The translations under genes and the position numbers were made by a program. This document shows positions 31,660-42,764 of a stretch of DNA of 64,000 bases, piece by piece (within the stretch, counting starts at the first letter, position 1; each line of letters begins with the position of its first letter). Location: NCBI GenBank assembly GCA_963575745.1, contig CAUYUJ010018058.1, positions 151,654 to 215,653 of the forward strand. Reading direction: 5' to 3'. This stretch comes from Prorocentrum cordatum (Eukaryota > Sar > Dinophyceae > Prorocentrales > Prorocentraceae). The notes beneath the pieces are model-generated. The model saw nothing but the letters and a program-made list of their open reading frames with translations. It made no database searches and was not told where the DNA came from.

Positions 31660-31925
31660 GGGGATGCCACAGGAGGCTCCAACAGGTTCCAGGAGGCCCC
31701 AGGAGACCACATGAGGTCCCAGGATGAATCAGGATGCCACAGAAAGACCCAAGAGGCCACAGGATGCCCCAAGAGGCTCTAGGAGGCCCCAGGAAGCTCC
31801 TGGAGGCTTCAGGAAGCCACAGGAGGCCCCAGGAGGCCAGAGGAAGCGCCAGGAGGTCTCCGGAGGGCAACAGGAGGCCCCGAGAGGCCCCAGGAGCAGG
31901 AGGCCTCAGAAGGCAACAGGGGTGG
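31660..31925. repeat. AGGAGGCCCCAGGAGGC-type repeat
   Basis: Short units of about 15-21 bp, the complement of the GGCCTCTTGGGG fields elsewhere. Confidence 0.75.
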
Positions 31926-32190
31926 CTCCAATCCCATGTGTTTTACGTATGCTCTCATACATTGGGCCTCGCCTGGGGCACGAATCCTTAATGTTATACG
32001 TATGTTTCTATAGATGGTCCATCTCCTGTGTACTTATGTTCCTAGAGGGCATCTCCTAGGGCACGACTCCTTGGTGTTGTACGCGTGTTCCTATAGATTG
32101 CCCTTTTCTACTGCGGCTCCAAGTCGCAATGTTTTATGTGCGACTGTTGCTATAGATTGGGCCTCTCCTCGGGCACGAATCCTCCCTAGG
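31925..32190. repeat. tandem repeat with TTGGGCCTC and ACGTATGTT
   Basis: A unit of about 60 bp recurs four times: (A)TTGGGCCTC.CCTGGGGCACGAATCCT then TGTT.TACGTATGTTCCTATAGA. Diverged copies. A further short AGGAGGCCCC field follows at 32190-32300. Confidence 0.65.
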
Positions 32191-32449
32191 AGGTCCCAGG
32201 AGGCCCCAGGGGGCCCAAAGAGGCTCCTGGAGGCCCCAAGAAGCCCCAGTAGGTCCCCAGGAGGCCCCAGGAGGCCCCAGGAGGACCCAGGGTCATGCGC
32301 AGAGACGCGCTCGTACTACTGAGGTTCATTCACACTCCAATTGATTCTCAGTTAGATTCATGACCAGACCGTCACAACTGAAACTCGTTTATACTCAAGT
32401 TTTTGCGCCTAGGTTCTCACGGCGGACAGGTCCATGGGAATAAATGCGC

Positions 32450-32935
32450 ATATGGGGAGCACCACGCAGTGAATATTTGAATCCCCTTAGGGGGGTGACA
32501 ATGAGCGCCTCGCTCGAGACATCCTCCAAATCTGCTCCGGAAGCGAATGATGTTGGGACAACTGGCAGGCAAACCCGCTTGAGACAACCCCACAAAACGG
32601 CCGCGAACGGGACCGTGAGATAACCCCTCGGCGGCTCCTTAGGGACGTGAAAATGAGCGCCTCGCTCTAGACATCCTCCAAATCTGCTCCGAAAGCGAAG
32701 GATGTTGGAACAGGAACCAGGCAAGCCGCTGGAGACATCCCCACAGAACGGCCGCGAAGGGGACCGTGAGATAACCATTGGCTGCTCCCCTAAGGGGGGT
32801 GAAAATTAGCGACTCGCTCGAGACATCCTCTAAATCAGCTCCGATAGCGAAATATGTTGGGACAGAAAACAAGCAAACCGCTTGAGGCATCCCCACGAAA
32901 CGGCCGCGAACGGGGCGCGCGTGAGTCTCAGCGTG
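32450..32935. repeat. family R tandem array, three units
   Basis: Units of about 153 bp: GGGGTGA.AATGAGCGCCTCG, CTCGAGACATCCTCCAAATC, GCGAAGGATGTTGGGACAG, CGGCCGCGAACGGGACCGTG. On the - strand one frame reads QAVCLFSVPT and GADLEDVSSE in each unit. It ends GTGAGTCTCAGCGTGAGTAA. Confidence 0.85.
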
Positions 32936-33052
32936 AGTAAGTCTGAGTCGGAGCAGGTCTGAGTATGAGTAGGTATGAGTATGAGTAGGTATTTGTGTGT
33001 GAATATGTGTATGAGTTAGTCTGAGTGTGAGTCAGTCTGTATATGAGTAAGT
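32925..33052. repeat. GAGTAT hexamer repeat
   Basis: Variants of GAGTATGAGTAGGTAT and GTGAGTCAGTCT over about 125 bp. Confidence 0.7.
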
Positions 33053-33059
33053 CGGGGCA

Positions 33060-34090
33060 TGAGGAGGAGAGGGCAGGAGAAGAGTAAGAAGGAGTAGGAG
33101 GCGTCCAAGTAATAACAAAAAAACATCTTAGGATATGGCGAAAATGCAAACTGCACCAAACCCTCGATGGGGATTACCCGTCTGACATGCAACGCCATCC
33201 GCGCGGGGCGAACATCACGCGGTGATAACGGACTGGGGCCACCGTCGCACTGTAAAATCCAATCCGCGAGCTCCCATCGGGGCATCCAGGCGCGCGGCGT
33301 TCCCCCTGCTGACAGCACGCCCTGGAAAAACAAAAAACGAGCACGTCGCATATTTAGAATGAGGGCGGCTCGGCCATACCAATCGTCGCAACTGCACCAA
33401 TCGTCGCAACTGCTCCCAAATATGCCGCCCCCCCCCCCCCATCGGCCCTATGCCATTCAAACGTCCTCTGCATTGATGCGAACTGCCATGGCGGCGCACA
33501 CTGCCCCCAACGACGGCCGACACCGCTGAAGGTGATCATTTTTCATAGAGACAATCACGATGCGACGGCCCATGCGCCCCAAAATGATTCACACCAACCC
33601 GAGGACAATCCAAGAGCTCCCAAAAAGTACCGCGCGCTGTCAGCGAGGATGCTTTTCGGGCGCCATCAAACTGATCGGACACAAGAAAATGAAAAGGAAC
33701 GTCACGCTCTCGCCCTTCTGGGTATTAGAGCGCTCGGCACCACCCGAAGAACCGCCCAAATCGCAGCAAAACGGCTGGAAAGGGCCAGAGGAAATTGACT
33801 GCGGCATGACCCCTCCTCTTTGTTATCTTCTACCCCCCGTCGTCCCACTTCGCCATCATGCTAATCCCCTGCCTCCTCACGTTGCCCCCCTTTTCTCATG
33901 TTATCCTCCTCCTCTTTCTCATCCTCCTTCGCCTTCGTCATCCTGGTGTTCTCCCACTCCCTCGCCCCCCTCAACCGCCCTCGTTATCCCCCCTCCCCTC
34001 CCTTTCCCCGTGTCATCCACGCTTTCCGCCTCATCCTCCTCCTCCTCGCCGCATTGCCCCTTCCCTCCCTCATTCGCGCGCACCTCCCAT
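33060..34090. other. no gene recognised; weak TCC tract
   Basis: Ordinary sequence to about 33800, including small direct repeats CACCAATCGTCGCAACTG at 33395. Pyrimidine-rich from 33820 to 34070. No exon supported. Confidence 0.35.
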
Positions 34091-34097
34091 TCCACGC

Positions 34098-34525
34098 TCG
34101 AGACATCCTCCAAATCTGTTCCGAAAGCGAAGGATGTTGGAACAGATAACAGGGACACCGCTTGAGACATCCCAACAAAACGGCCCCGAACGGGACCGTG
34201 AGATAGGCCCTGGCGGTTCCCCCTATGGGGGGTGAGAATGAGCGCCTCGCTTGAGACATCCTCCAAATCTGCTCCGACAGCGAAGGATGTTGGGACAGGA
34301 AACAGGCACACCGCTTGAGACATCTCCACAAAACGGCCGCGAATGGGACAGTGAAATAACACGTGGTGGTTTCCGTCAGGGGGGGCTGAAACCAGCGTCC
34401 CGCCTGAGACATCCTCACAGTCTGCTCTGGTAGCCAATGATGTTGGGACAGAAGACAGGCAAACCGCTTGAGACACCCCCGCAAAGCGGCCACGAACGGG
34501 GCGTGCGTGAGTCTCACCATGAATA
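34098..34525. repeat. family R tandem array, second cluster
   Basis: Three units in the same orientation as 32450-32935, ending with nearly the same junction (GTGAGTCTCACCATGAATAA). On the - strand two consecutive units are exactly 51 codons apart and open throughout. Confidence 0.85.
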
Positions 34526-34654
34526 AGTCTGGGTGGCGAGGAAGATTATGCATTCACGCAGGAGGATATCGATGGGCTCGGACAAGACCCTAAATTCTTG
34601 GATACATTTATGCTTTCGCCAGGCCCGCCGACGTGCCAGGATCCATGCTGGATC

Positions 34655-34990
34655 AAGGTCCACGTGGCTGCGCCGCCTCATTTGGGCGTACCCCTCACAC
34701 GTTTCGTGGTCTCAAATGGAGGTCCACCGAAGGCCCCAGTGGCATGGCCCCATGGCGGTGCCGCCCATGCGGGCGCACCCCTCGCACGGCTCGTGGCCCC
34801 GCATGGAGCTCACTCGAGGGCCCCAGTGGCAGGGTCTACATGGCGGCTGCGCCCCATTGGGGCGCACCCTTCACTCGGTTCGTGGCCCCGCGTGGAGTAC
34901 CACTGGAAGCCCCATTGGCGTGGTCGACATGGCGGCGCCGCCTCATCTTGGCGCGCTCCCCGCGCAATCGTGGCCCCATATGGTACCCGC
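34655..34990. repeat. 84-bp-class tandem repeat (family U), cluster 1
   Basis: About four units: CATGGCGGCGCCGCCTCAT, GGGCGCACCCCTCACACGG, TTCGTGGCCCCGCATGGAG, CACCGAAGGCCCCAGTGGCA. Further units at 36080-36340 and 37805-37925. Confidence 0.8.
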
Positions 34991-34994
34991 AGCA

Positions 34995-35480
34995 GCATGT
35001 GGTTGATTATTTCGCCAGGCCTATGTCCTGGTCCTGACAGGCCTTTGCGGGGCCCCTTGGGGCGACCGCGGGGGCTCCTTGAGTTTCTTGACGTGCGCGG
35101 CCGCCCGATTTCAGGCGCAAGGGAGTTGAGTTGCGTCGCCTGTTTCCTGCGTCGCGCGCGGGGCGGACTTCATGAGCACTGTGCCCACAGAGCATCCTGC
35201 GTACGCCTGTGCTGCTGGCATCGAGATTTCAGATTGGAGGCCAAAGGTGCCGTGATCACTTCGGCGCCCCCTGTGAGTGGATCCGTCGGGACACGTACTC
35301 CACGAGCAAATGTTGTTTCCCGTTCGTCATCATCTGCTCTTGCCGCCCCCCTCGCCCCCTCCGTATTGTTTTTGCCTTGCCCTGGTTCGCGTTCCTTCTT
35401 GTTATCCTTCTGCGTTTTGCGCGTGCGCCCTTGCTGCCGCATGACCCGTCTGCCTCCCTGCGTCTATGCATTGCGGGCGG
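34995..35480. other. no gene recognised
   Basis: Ordinary sequence. The 425-codon frame that crosses this part is carried mainly by the flanking repeats. Confidence 0.35.
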
Positions 35481-35482
35481 CG

Positions 35483-35695
35483 CCCAGCCGACAAAAGAAA
35501 ACGATTGCCCCGACAGAATCGGCCGACAAAAAACCAAACCTCCCCGACAAAAAAAACAAACGACAAAAAAAAATCGGCCCGACAAAATGGGCCGACAAAA
35601 AAAAAGAGGCGGCCGACAAAATGAGCCGACAAAAAAAAACGACGGGCGCGACAAAAAAATCGGACCGACCCAGGAAAGTGTCGCGACAAATTCGT
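35483..35695. repeat. GCCGACAAAA repeat field
   Basis: About a dozen CCGACAAAA or GCCGACAAAA cores with A runs of 4 to 9 and variable spacers. Inverted relatives (TTTTGTCGGTC, TTTGTCGGGG) lie at 35790-35820. Confidence 0.75.
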
Positions 35696-35929
35696 TCCTG
35701 GCTGTCGCTGCCGAGCGGATTCAGTGTAAATTCACAGTTAGGATGCACCCCCCGGAAATTTTGTTCGACGGTCCGGGTGGGCATTTTGTCGGTCAGTTTG
35801 GTTGGGCTGTTTGTCGGGGCGGTCTGGTGCGTCCACGAGGTCGTGCCGCGTTCGCCGGGCGATTCGCGGTCCTAGCGGGTTCGCAGTAGCATTATGCGGC
35901 GAGGGGGGGGTGGGGGGACATGGCGGCGC

Positions 35930-36010
35930 GGTGGGGGAGGGAGAGGAGGGGGAGGAAATTTGCAGGAGGAGGAGGAGGAAGAATATGAGGAGGAGGAAGA
36001 GGGCGAGGGG
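35930..36010. repeat. GGA tract
   Basis: Short GGA/GAA tract. Confidence 0.85.
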
Positions 36011-36079
36011 ACACGGTGGCGGGCACCCCCGCCTTCTTCTTGCTTGGTCCAGCCCTTCTGGGGGGGCGTCGTTCCCATA

Positions 36080-36455
36080 GGGAGCTCCACCGCAGATTTC
36101 GGCGGCACGGTCCACATGGCGGCGCCGCGCCATGTGGGCGCAGACTTGACACGGTCCGTGGCATCACATGGAGTTCGAGGGGGGGCCCAGCGGCAGGGCC
36201 CACATGGCGGCGCCGCCTTGTTTAAGCGCACGCATCATCACGGTTCGTGGCCCCGCAGGGAGTTCCACCGAAGACTCCAGTGGCAAGGTCCACATGGCGG
36301 CGCCGCTCCAGTTGGGCGTGCACTTCACACGCGGAAGTGGCGTTGCGACGCGCGGAGGTGGCATTGCCACCCCGCCTCCGCCGGAAACAATGTTAACAAA
36401 TCGTGCGGCCAACAGCTCCGCTGACGGTGTTAACAAATCGTGTAGCGCCCAGTCT
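36080..36455. repeat. family U units and family V repeats
   Basis: Three family U units to about 36340. Then family V, GTTAACAAATCGTG, twice at 36390 and 36428. Family V recurs five times at 37605-37795. Confidence 0.75.
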
Positions 36456-36599
36456 GTTCCAGACCAACAAATTCTTGACGCTTCGCGTATCCCCAACAGC
36501 CCATGCAGTAACGATGCCCAGGCGAATGGGGGTGATCAGGGAAGTGGGGGGCATACAGAATAACAAAAGGCTGGGGAACCCGTCTTACCCAAGACGGCG

Positions 36600-36775
36600 A
36601 GGATGGAGGATGAATCGGAGGACGATGAGGAGGAGGAACTCAAGGAGGAAAAGGGGGAGCGGGAGGAGGGTAGAGGGAGGAAGAGCAATAGGCGGATGAG
36701 GAGGAGGAGGAGGAGGAGGAGGAGGAGCAGGAGCAGGACGAGAATGAAAAGGAGGACGAGGAGAAGGGCGAGCAG
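36600..36775. repeat. GGA tract
   Basis: Degenerate GGA/GAG tract. Confidence 0.85.
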
Positions 36776-36779
36776 AATG

Positions 36780-37460
36780 GCCAGAGGCCTCTTGGATGCC
36801 TCTCGGAGTCTCTTCGGGGGTCTCTTGGGGGCGTCCTGAAGGCCTCTTTAGGGCGTCTTGGGAGCGTCTCGGCGGTCCCGGAGGCCTCTTGGGGCGTCTT
36901 GGGTGCCCCGGGGAGCCTCTCGGGGACCTCTTGGGGCCATGTTGGGGCCATCTTGGGGCCATCTTGGGGCCATCTTGGCGCCTTTTGGGGCCTCCTTGGC
37001 GCTTCTTAGGGCCATCTTGGAGGCGATCGATCAAAGAAGAGAGTGGGGTTAATTAGGCCTGCCCCTCTAGATCCTCTAAAATCGCCTCTTGGGCTCATCT
37101 CGAGGCGCTCTTGGAGCGCTCTTGGGCGCTCTTGGGGCCGTCTTGAGGCCATCTTGGGCCCCTCTTGGGGCTATCTTGGGCCCTCTTGGAGCCATCTTGA
37201 GGCCTCGGAAGGCCATCGGAAGCGAAAGGGTGAGAAAGCAACACGCATTGATGTTCCTTCGGTTTTTGAAGGATTTTGGCCTCTTGGAGGCCTCCTGGGG
37301 GACCTAGCTGGCCTCTCGGAGCCGTCCTGGGGCGGTTTTCGGGCCTACTGGAGCATCTTCGGAGCCGTCTTGAGGCATCTGAGGCTAGCTTCTTGAGCAA
37401 TCTTGGAGCTCATATTGGGCTCCCCGAGGCGCTCTTGGAGCCATCTTGGGCCATCTTGGA
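36780..37460. repeat. GGCCTCTTGGGGCC field, largest copy
   Basis: About 680 bp of loosely tandem GGGGCCATCTTGGGGCCATC and GGAGGCCTCTTGGGGCG units. Perfect direct copies at 36940-36985 show recent local expansion. Confidence 0.8.
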
Positions 37461-37599
37461 CGCTCCAACTACCAGCGAAACCTCCCGTCCAGGTCCAGTG
37501 GAGGGGGTAGGGGGAGGGGTAAACCCCTCCCCCAAGGGGAAGAAAGGGGGTTGGAAGAGGAAACTCCCCAAACCACCTACGCCCAGAGGGCTGGTGGGA

Positions 37600-37930
37600 C
37601 TGCGCGGCGCCCAGGTTGTTACCACATCGTGCGGCGCCCAGGTGTTCGCACATCGTTTCGCGCCCAGGGTGTTAACAAATCGTGCCGCCAAAAAACCCCG
37701 CAGACGGTGTTAACAAATCCTCTGGCCAAGAACACCGCAGACGGTCTTCACAAATCGTGCGCCGCCCCGCATGCGGTCTTCACAAATCGCGCGGCTACAA
37801 ACCCAGCGCGCGGTTCGTGGACCCACAGGGGGGTCCACCGAAGGCCCCAGTAGCATCGTCCACATGGCGGCGCCACGTCACATGGACGCACCCCTCACAC
37901 GGTCCGCGGCCCCACATGGAGCCCCCAGTT
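37600..37930. repeat. family V and U repeats, second cluster
   Basis: GGTGTTAACAAATCGTGCCG and GGTCTTCACAAATCGTGCG units of about 40 bp to 37795, then a family U unit. The same V-beside-U arrangement is found at 36080-36455. Confidence 0.75.
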
Positions 37931-37934
37931 GTAT

Positions 37935-39460
37935 ATGGTTGGGTTTTTCGCCAGGCTACGTTTTTTTTTTTTTGGTTTGGTGGCTGGGCGTTTCTTATCC
38001 GCGTTGTTGGGTTAGCCTGGTGGTAAGGAACCCAGGGAAACAATTGTTAGGAACAGTTGAGGTTCCGCAGTGTTGTGGCGGATGATGAAGGCAACCTGCG
38101 GCATGACATTCGAGACATCAGAACCGCGATTCAATTGTCCAGGAAACTCGTTTTGGACAGTTGCGTTTTCACATCAGTTTTTTTGTTGCTGACATGTGGT
38201 AGACGCATGGTTTCGGACAGTTGAGGTTTGATAAAATGTCATTGGGTGCATTGGTGCATATGCTAATTTGCACACTGGCCCCGCATTGTCCCAGGTTTTG
38301 TGCTTGATAAAGGGGGGCATCGTGGCGCGTCCTCGCGTGGCCCTGCGTTCGTTTTCCGTCATTTTGAGGCCGTTCGGGGCCGTCATATGGGCCCCGTTGA
38401 GGACCTCGTTGGAAGTTTTTTTGGGCGCTCGGAGAAATCTCGCGGCCCATCCGAAAATGCGGAAAACAAACGCGACAGATTTTTCAAACGTGGACACAAA
38501 CGATGAAACATGCATGGCGTCGGCTTCTGTGGACCAGCGCGGGGGCCGCCCTTGCGGAGCTCTTGGGCCGCCTGGGCGGCCGCGGGTTGAGTGCTTTTCC
38601 TGTTCGCGGACTCCTTTCGAGACCGCCTGTGGGCGTCGTTTGATAATCTATGATGATTTATGGGCCGTCTTGGGGCCCTCTCCGACAATCGGGCGGTCTT
38701 CTGAGGGGTCGTTGGCCGTCTCGGAGTGGTCTTTGGGGACCTCGAAGGCCGCCCTGGGGCGCCAGGGAGCCCGAAAGGTGCGGACCTCCACATCTTGAAT
38801 ATAATCAAGGATAGATCAATAGTATTTGTCTTTCGGTGCTGTGGTGGGGGCCCTCGGATATCCTTGCGCGCGTTTGCGCCGCCTCGTGCGTCCTTCGTGG
38901 GTCTTGTCGGTGCGGAATCAAAGGATTAGCTGGTCGCGGCGCGCCTTCTGGGATCCCCCAGGGGCCGTCGCGATGTCTTCCTGCGCCGCCGCGGGCGCCT
39001 CGCGGGCCGCCTCGGGGCCACGCGCGGCCGTCTCGGGGCCCGCTTTGGAACCTGTCGGGCAGCGTAGGGCCAACATTGGATTGGAACGCGCGGGGGTTGA
39101 AACGATCAAACAGATGGTTGTTGAGACGGGGCGGCTGTTGTGTCACTTATGCACGGCCGTGGCCTCGATGACACTAACCAGACGCATTGCGCGCGCCAAA
39201 CGGGGTGCGATTGCATATCCTGTCGAACTGCAAGTACGTCATACGCCTTAGAGAACGTTGGAAATAATCCCAAATGGAAGCGCGAAGCGTTTTCACGCGC
39301 CTCTGCGTGCGAAAGCATGGTGGCGGCCTTCCTTTCCTTCCCCTCCGACCCCCTTCCCCCCCTCGCCGCGCTCTACTCTGCGTCCCCCCGCTGCGCCTCC
39401 GGCCCCCGCCCCGCCAAACCCTCCGCCCCTGCCCCCCCCCGCCGCCCCCGGCGCCCCCCC
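37935..39460. other. no gene recognised
   Basis: Ordinary sequence. Open frames of 110-180 codons overlap on both strands without a winner. Short T run at 37962. Confidence 0.35.
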
Positions 39461-39464
39461 CCTT

Positions 39465-39516
39465 CTGTTGCCATTTTGGAACCGACCATTCTGGCTCAAG
39501 TATTCTGGCTCCACAG
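39465..39516 (+). other. possible tandem spliced-leader relics
   Basis: GTTGCCATTTTGG, CCGACCATTCTGGCTCAAG and TATTCTGGCTCCACAG follow each other. Each resembles the dinoflagellate spliced leader, whose conserved part is CCGTAGCCATTTTGGCTCAAG with one degenerate 5' base. Head-to-tail relics are expected in genes that arose from reinserted mRNA. The downstream frame (to 40019) is open but I recognise no domain. Confidence 0.35.
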
Positions 39517-39519
39517 AAC

Positions 39520-41210
39520 CCTCTGCGTCGACGTCGTCTCCGCGGTGGGTCGACGCCCAGTGCGCAGGCTGCGCTGGCGCGCGCTGTCGGCCCTTCGGAA
39601 CGCGCGCAGTCCCGCGGGGGCGCGCTCCCGCCTTTGCGGCGTGCGCGCGTGCGCGCGCGAGCGGGCTTTCAATCCCTTCGTTGTGCGTCGCGTCTTGCGC
39701 TAATCTGCGCGGTGCGGACGTGCGCGGTCGACTGCGCCGCTTCTTGCGCCGTGCGGCGACGAGAGGATGTTTTTTTTTGTTGTCGCCACCGTTCGAGGCG
39801 CCCATCAATTCCTGGCCGCTGCTCTTGAGTTCTGACCGTTCCCAGCGAGGGTGCCCAGCCTCATTGCTGACTGTTGGCGGTCGCGCTTCGACGCGCGATG
39901 CGTTTTTAGCGCGCCCTGAAAACCAGCGCCCGTTGCAATCCGATCCCATACCTCGCTGTTTTTTCCAGCTTGGGTTTGCGTTCGCGCCTTGCCGTGCGCG
40001 GGCGGCCCTACTCGCGTGATCGCGTCGCTTTGGATGCGCGGCGCGGTTTTCATTGTGGTTTCGCGGCCCCAAGAACTTTCAGAAGTGCGCCTGGCGACCT
40101 GCAAATTTGCACAGCCAGTTGCCATCGCGCCGCGACTTCTGGCGATGCCATCGCCCTCGAACGTGCGCGCGCGCACGTGCGAGCCACTGGTTGTGGGTTA
40201 GCGCGCGCAGGCAAGCGCATCGCGTTGGCTTGTGCACTTTGCGTTCATCATGCGGTTGCGCGCTGTAGTGCCGCGTGGGGTTCGCGCGTGGTTGCGCGAC
40301 CTCCAATGTGTCGTTGAACGTAATGGCGCCTTTGATGTCGCTGTCGCAATGACACTTGCTCCAAGGTGTTTGTTCGATGTATCACCGCTGCCGCTGTCAT
40401 CGGCGCAGCGGTTCCTCATCGCAACGTCGCGATTGGCAGGCAATTCGGCCCGCGCCCTTTCGCGCCAAACGCTGTGATCGTGGTGCCCATCGGGGCTTCA
40501 GTCTGCAGCGAGGAGCATCGCGCGGGCGCTCGCGTTCTCGCGTTCAGTCAGCCGCGATTGGTCCAACGCTATACCGAGCATTTTGCGATTAAACGTTTAA
40601 TATTTTGAATTGCGTTTTGTCGTCAAAAGCTTCGCCAGTAGAATGGCGCCACTGACTGTTCGTGCCAACTTCTTTCCCATTGTGGACATCGTGCCCACTC
40701 TTTCCGTACCCATTTCCTTCGTGCCAAACGGAGCGACCAGGAGCCGAAGCCAGCACGACACGAACCTGCCGTAGAGGCGACTCGGGCCCGGCGCCGCGAG
40801 CCTGAAGTGACAGCGGCCTCTGGCCAGCTCCCCGGGTCAGCCCGTCCCGGAGACCCTCGCGCATGCTCGCTTGCTCCGGATCCCCGCAAAGGGTGTGTGT
40901 GTGTGTGTGTGCCCTGGGGTGCGTGTGCGACCCGTCGGTTTTTGCACCGAGAACCGCCCTCAAGAGGTGCCCCCCAGCCGCAGGCAGCTCCCGATGGCTG
41001 CGGGCAGCTGGTGCTTGCGGGGGGCATCTGTTTGCGGCACTTCGGTGCACCAGCGGATCGAACTCGTGCCCCCCCGAAGGGTCCCCCCTCCTCGGGTGCA
41101 TCTCGACTTGCGCGCGCCTGGGCCGGCGCGGCGTGCCAGCCGCAGGCGACGGCTGCTCACCACGTACCTTGGGCCCGGCGCCACGGACAGCGCCCGCCGC
41201 GCGCCCGCCG
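39520..41210. other. no gene recognised
   Basis: Balanced non-repetitive sequence, with a (GT)n run at 40896-40911. The frame open from the relics to 40019 has strong G/C bias but could also be chance. Confidence 0.35.
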
Positions 41211-41219
41211 CGCGCCACC

Positions 41220-41395
41220 CGTCGCGTCGTCGTCGTCGGCGTCGGCGTCGGCGTCGTCGTCGGCGTCGTCGTCGGCATCATCGTCGTCGTCGTCGTTGTC
41301 GTCGTCGTCTTCGTCGTCGCCTTCGTCGTCGTCGTCGACGTGGTCGTCGTCGTGGGCACGGTCGTCGTTGTAGTCTTCCTCTTCCGCGCCATGAA
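41220..41395. repeat. GTC triplet tract
   Basis: GTCGTCGTC with GGC and TTC variants. The only GAC-class tract here with the complementary strand on top. Confidence 0.9.
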
Positions 41396-41445
41396 GCAAA
41401 CGAGTCCCGAGGGAGGCGGGTCCAGAGGTTTTTCGCCGCAGGGGT

Positions 41446-41482
41446 GCCCAGCGCCGATCCAAGAAGCCGCGCGGAGCTTCGA
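41446..41482. mobile_element. half copy of family D
   Basis: One arm: CCAGCGCCGATCCAAGAAGC then CGCGCGGAGCTTCG. Confidence 0.5.
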
Positions 41483-41504
41483 AAGCCTCTTCTAGCGTTC
41501 TAGG

Positions 41505-41683
41505 CCTCCCAGATGGGTTTAGAGTAGATGCGGTCGAAGGATCACTCCGCACCGCCGACGCATCGGCTATGCGGCTCGATGCTGGGCCTGATTTTCTCCA
41601 CGCCGACGGCGCCGGTGTCGACGTCGCCGAAACATTGGCCATGCGGCGCGAGCTTCCGACCCCATCTACTCGGCTGTAGTGGT
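41505..41683. mobile_element. family E foldback element, copy 2
   Basis: AGAGTAGATGCGGTCGAAGG on the left and CCGACCCCATCTACTCGG on the right; GCATCGGCTATGCGGCTCGA inside. Confidence 0.8.
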
Positions 41684-41893
41684 TCTTGCAAACGACAGGG
41701 CATTTTTGTGTCCATTTTCAATTCGAAGATGTTTCCCGGTTCTGGCGCTGGTATATGTTCCGGGTTCATTCCTGGAGCCTTTTTCTAGTTCCGTATCGGA
41801 GAGCCATTTTTTGCTGTCAGCATTCTGAAGATCAAGAGTTTGAGAAACGGTATGACATGCCTTTGCCGTTCAAGAACCATGAAGCCTTCGGAT

Positions 41894-42102
41894 CCCATCC
41901 ATCTAGGAGTAGGTGGGATCGGAGGATCGCGCCGTATCGCTGATGCATCGTCGATGCATCGGTTATGCAGCTCGATGTGGGCCCAATTTTCTCCACGCCG
42001 ACTTCGCCGATGCGTCGCCGACGTCGCCAATGCATCGCCGATGCATCGCCGATGCGCCGCGATCCCCCGACTTCATCTACTCCGACTCGATCTAGGAGGC
42101 CT
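41894..42102. mobile_element. family E foldback element, copy 3
   Basis: CCATCTAGGAGTAGGTGGGA and GACTCGATCTAGGAGG mark the ends. The interior has GATGCATCGTCGATGCATCG and GCCAATGCATCGCCGATGCA. Confidence 0.82.
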
Positions 42103-42179
42103 CTAATTCTCTCAATCAGTGCTTGCACTGACGGGGTCCTAGCAGAAGTTGAAAGATTTGGCGAAACTTTCCCGCCGAT

Positions 42180-42302
42180 CTTGGTAGCAGGCTGGGTTCC
42201 CGGGCTCCCGGTTCCGGGTTCCTGGGTTCCCGGTTATTGGTTCCGGGCCGATTTCCGTGGGTTCTGGGTTCCCGGGCTCCTGGGGTCCCGGCCGACCTCC
42301 TC
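42180..42302. repeat. GGTTCCCGGGCTCC short repeats
   Basis: GGGTTCC, CCGGGCTCC and CCGGTT motifs recur about ten times. Confidence 0.6.
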
Positions 42303-42403
42303 AGCGAAAACCATCCACTGATTGAGGCTTTTCTGCGGTCTAGAATCTAATTTTCTTTCCTGCACTCCTTTGTTCCCATCGGCCTTCCCGCCTGCCGCCG
42401 CAG

Positions 42404-42477
42404 GGCCTCACCGCCACGGACCCGCACCAGGCGAACCACGCGAAGACGGCGCGGCTGCTGGCGGAGATCCGCGAGGC
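42404..42477 (+). CDS. candidate late kinase exon (alpha-G)
   Basis: A polypyrimidine-like stretch and the acceptor GCCGCCGCAG precede the frame GLTATDPHQANHAKTARLLA and EIREA. Third positions are almost all G or C. Position, strand and phase fit the kinase segment after G..P in alpha-F, where an amphipathic alpha-G helix (here KTARLLAEIREA) is expected. Two right edges are possible: GAGGC|GTGCCC, a GT donor that joins in frame to the candidate at 45692, or AAG|GCCCCC at 42490. The intron from the exon ending at 22848 would be 19.6 kb, so the link is inferred. It could be an exon of another gene. Confidence 0.5.
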
Positions 42478-42574
42478 GTGCCCTCCGAAGGCCCCCCGCG
42501 GGAGGGGGGGCCGGGCGGGGCAGCGCCGCGTGTCGTCGGGGGCCCCGCGGCGGGGGTCGAGGCAAACTCAGGAG

Positions 42575-42732
42575 TGGAAAAACACACACAGGCACAATTA
42601 ATCCTCGATTCCTTAGAAAATATGGGAAAATATGGGAAGTGGGGGGGAAGACAGAAACCCAGAAAATATAGAAAAATATAGGGCATATTTTCATTTGTGT
42701 ATTTATTTGTGTGTCCTGGGGCCCCTTCATAA
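42575..42732. mobile_element. family N element, copy 4
   Basis: GGCACAATTAATCCTCGATT, ATATGGGAAGTGGGGGGGAA, ACCCAGAAAATATAGAAAAA, TTTGTGTGTCCTGGGGCCCC. Confidence 0.8.
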
Positions 42733-42764
42733 ACGGGGGTCGGCCAGAGCGCCGGATCTTGCGG

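Noticed and set aside
34598-35875. 425-codon frame
   Set aside because: Its first third is the family U repeat and its last third crosses the CCGACAAAA field; no consistent coding signal.
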